From: Algisphaera sp039180025
GTDB taxonomy: Bacteria > Planctomycetota > Phycisphaerae > Phycisphaerales > Phycisphaeraceae
Length of the DNA: 64,000 nucleotides
Assembly: GCA_039180025.1 (NCBI GenBank)
Contig: JBCDDZ010000009.1
Coordinates: forward strand, 1 to 64,000
Direction of reading: 5' to 3'
Numbering within the stretch: position 1 is the stretch's first letter; each line of letters opens with the position of its first letter. A model generated the notes under the pieces. The model worked only from the letters and a program-made list of their open reading frames with translations. It did not search any database and was not told the DNA's origin. Shown piece after piece: positions 63,818-64,000 of this stretch. A program made the translations under genes and the position numbers.

Positions 63818-64000
63818 ATGCTTTTAATGTCTTCCCAAGACGGAGAGGTCCAGGCGCTGCTCGCCGAGCTTTTGGCTGAAGTCGAAGCCCGGTTCGCCGC
63901 GGAGTTGCTGAGTGACCTGCCTAGTGTGAATGCTCTTGCCGAACACGTGGAGCGTTACCGAGGCAAGATGCTGCGGCCGACACTGGTGATGATTTCCGCG
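63818..64000 (+). CDS. Polyprenyl diphosphate synthase, 5' end only
   Basis: 61 codons, cut by the window end. ATG 63818 (or 63827) begins MLLMSSQDGEVQALL and continues to HVERYRGKMLRPTLVM. The YRGKMLRP segment is the conserved substrate-binding region near the N-terminus of long-chain trans-polyprenyl (octaprenyl-type) diphosphate synthases. The Asp-rich motifs lie beyond the window. It would supply quinone side chains or similar prenyl chains. Confidence 0.75.
   Translation, partial: MLLMSSQDGEVQALLAELLAEVEARFAAELLSDLPSVNALAEHVERYRGKMLRPTLVMISA

Overview
This is a GC-rich, gene-dense chromosomal window. Its content suggests a planctomycete, probably of the Phycisphaerae. The evidence is a diderm envelope gene set (lpxD, an LptD/OstA-like barrel, lnt, an MlaE permease, a TolB-like lipoprotein), a Hanks-type kinase with an extra N-terminal helical domain and a C-terminal membrane anchor, a zinc-ribbon membrane protein of a kind I associate with this group, many small lipoproteins, and strong GC bias at third codon positions. 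The assignment is inference from gene content; there is no rRNA in the window.

Layout. 1-6.3 kb (minus strand): lpxD, dinB, a decayed IS1595-type transposase, an RluD-type pseudouridine synthase, a TPR-like membrane protein and a lipoprotein. 6.3-8.7 kb: tRNA-His, a lone mlaE, sppA, tRNA-Met(CAT). 8.8-12.7 kb: lptD-like gene and a methyltransferase. 12.7-13.9 kb: thiS-thiG. 14.1-19 kb: TolB-like lipoprotein, an unknown anchored protein, a lytic transglycosylase, a HEAT-repeat lipoprotein and a UbiA-like membrane protein. 19.1-23.9 kb: pstS-pstC-pstA-pstB phosphate uptake operon with a stem-loop after pstS. 24-26.6 kb: small genes and tmk.

26.6-32 kb is the most unusual part. A stand-alone KAS II-type ketosynthase is divergent from a 1248-residue protein. 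That protein fuses 2-oxoacid dehydrogenase E1-alpha, E1-beta, a lipoyl domain and a complete KAS III (FabH) domain, and has no E2 acyltransferase domain. It suggests direct channelling of an acyl group from 2-oxoacid decarboxylation into chain initiation.

32.2-35.7 kb: carB. 35.8-42.4 kb: lipoproteins, a glycosyltransferase-like protein, pdxJ, two membrane proteins, OsmC and VOC proteins. 42.6-45.8 kb: acs, tRNA-Lys(CTT) with its own promoter and terminator, and an HMA-MauE-like fusion. 45.9-51.3 kb: lnt, an anchored methyltransferase-like protein, a hydrolase, an AEC transporter, DUF3465 and DUF4332 proteins. 51.4-60.1 kb is a long minus-strand run: purL with tandem PurS-like domains, an unknown protein, HAD, LURP-one-like, proA, cdaR-like, and cdaA-like with an altered DGA motif. 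60.4-64 kb: transaldolase with a clear terminator, a thioredoxin-like protein, a Ser/Thr kinase, and the 5' end of a polyprenyl diphosphate synthase cut by the window edge.

No CRISPR array, prophage or plasmid functions were seen. All similarities come from reading motifs, not from database searches.
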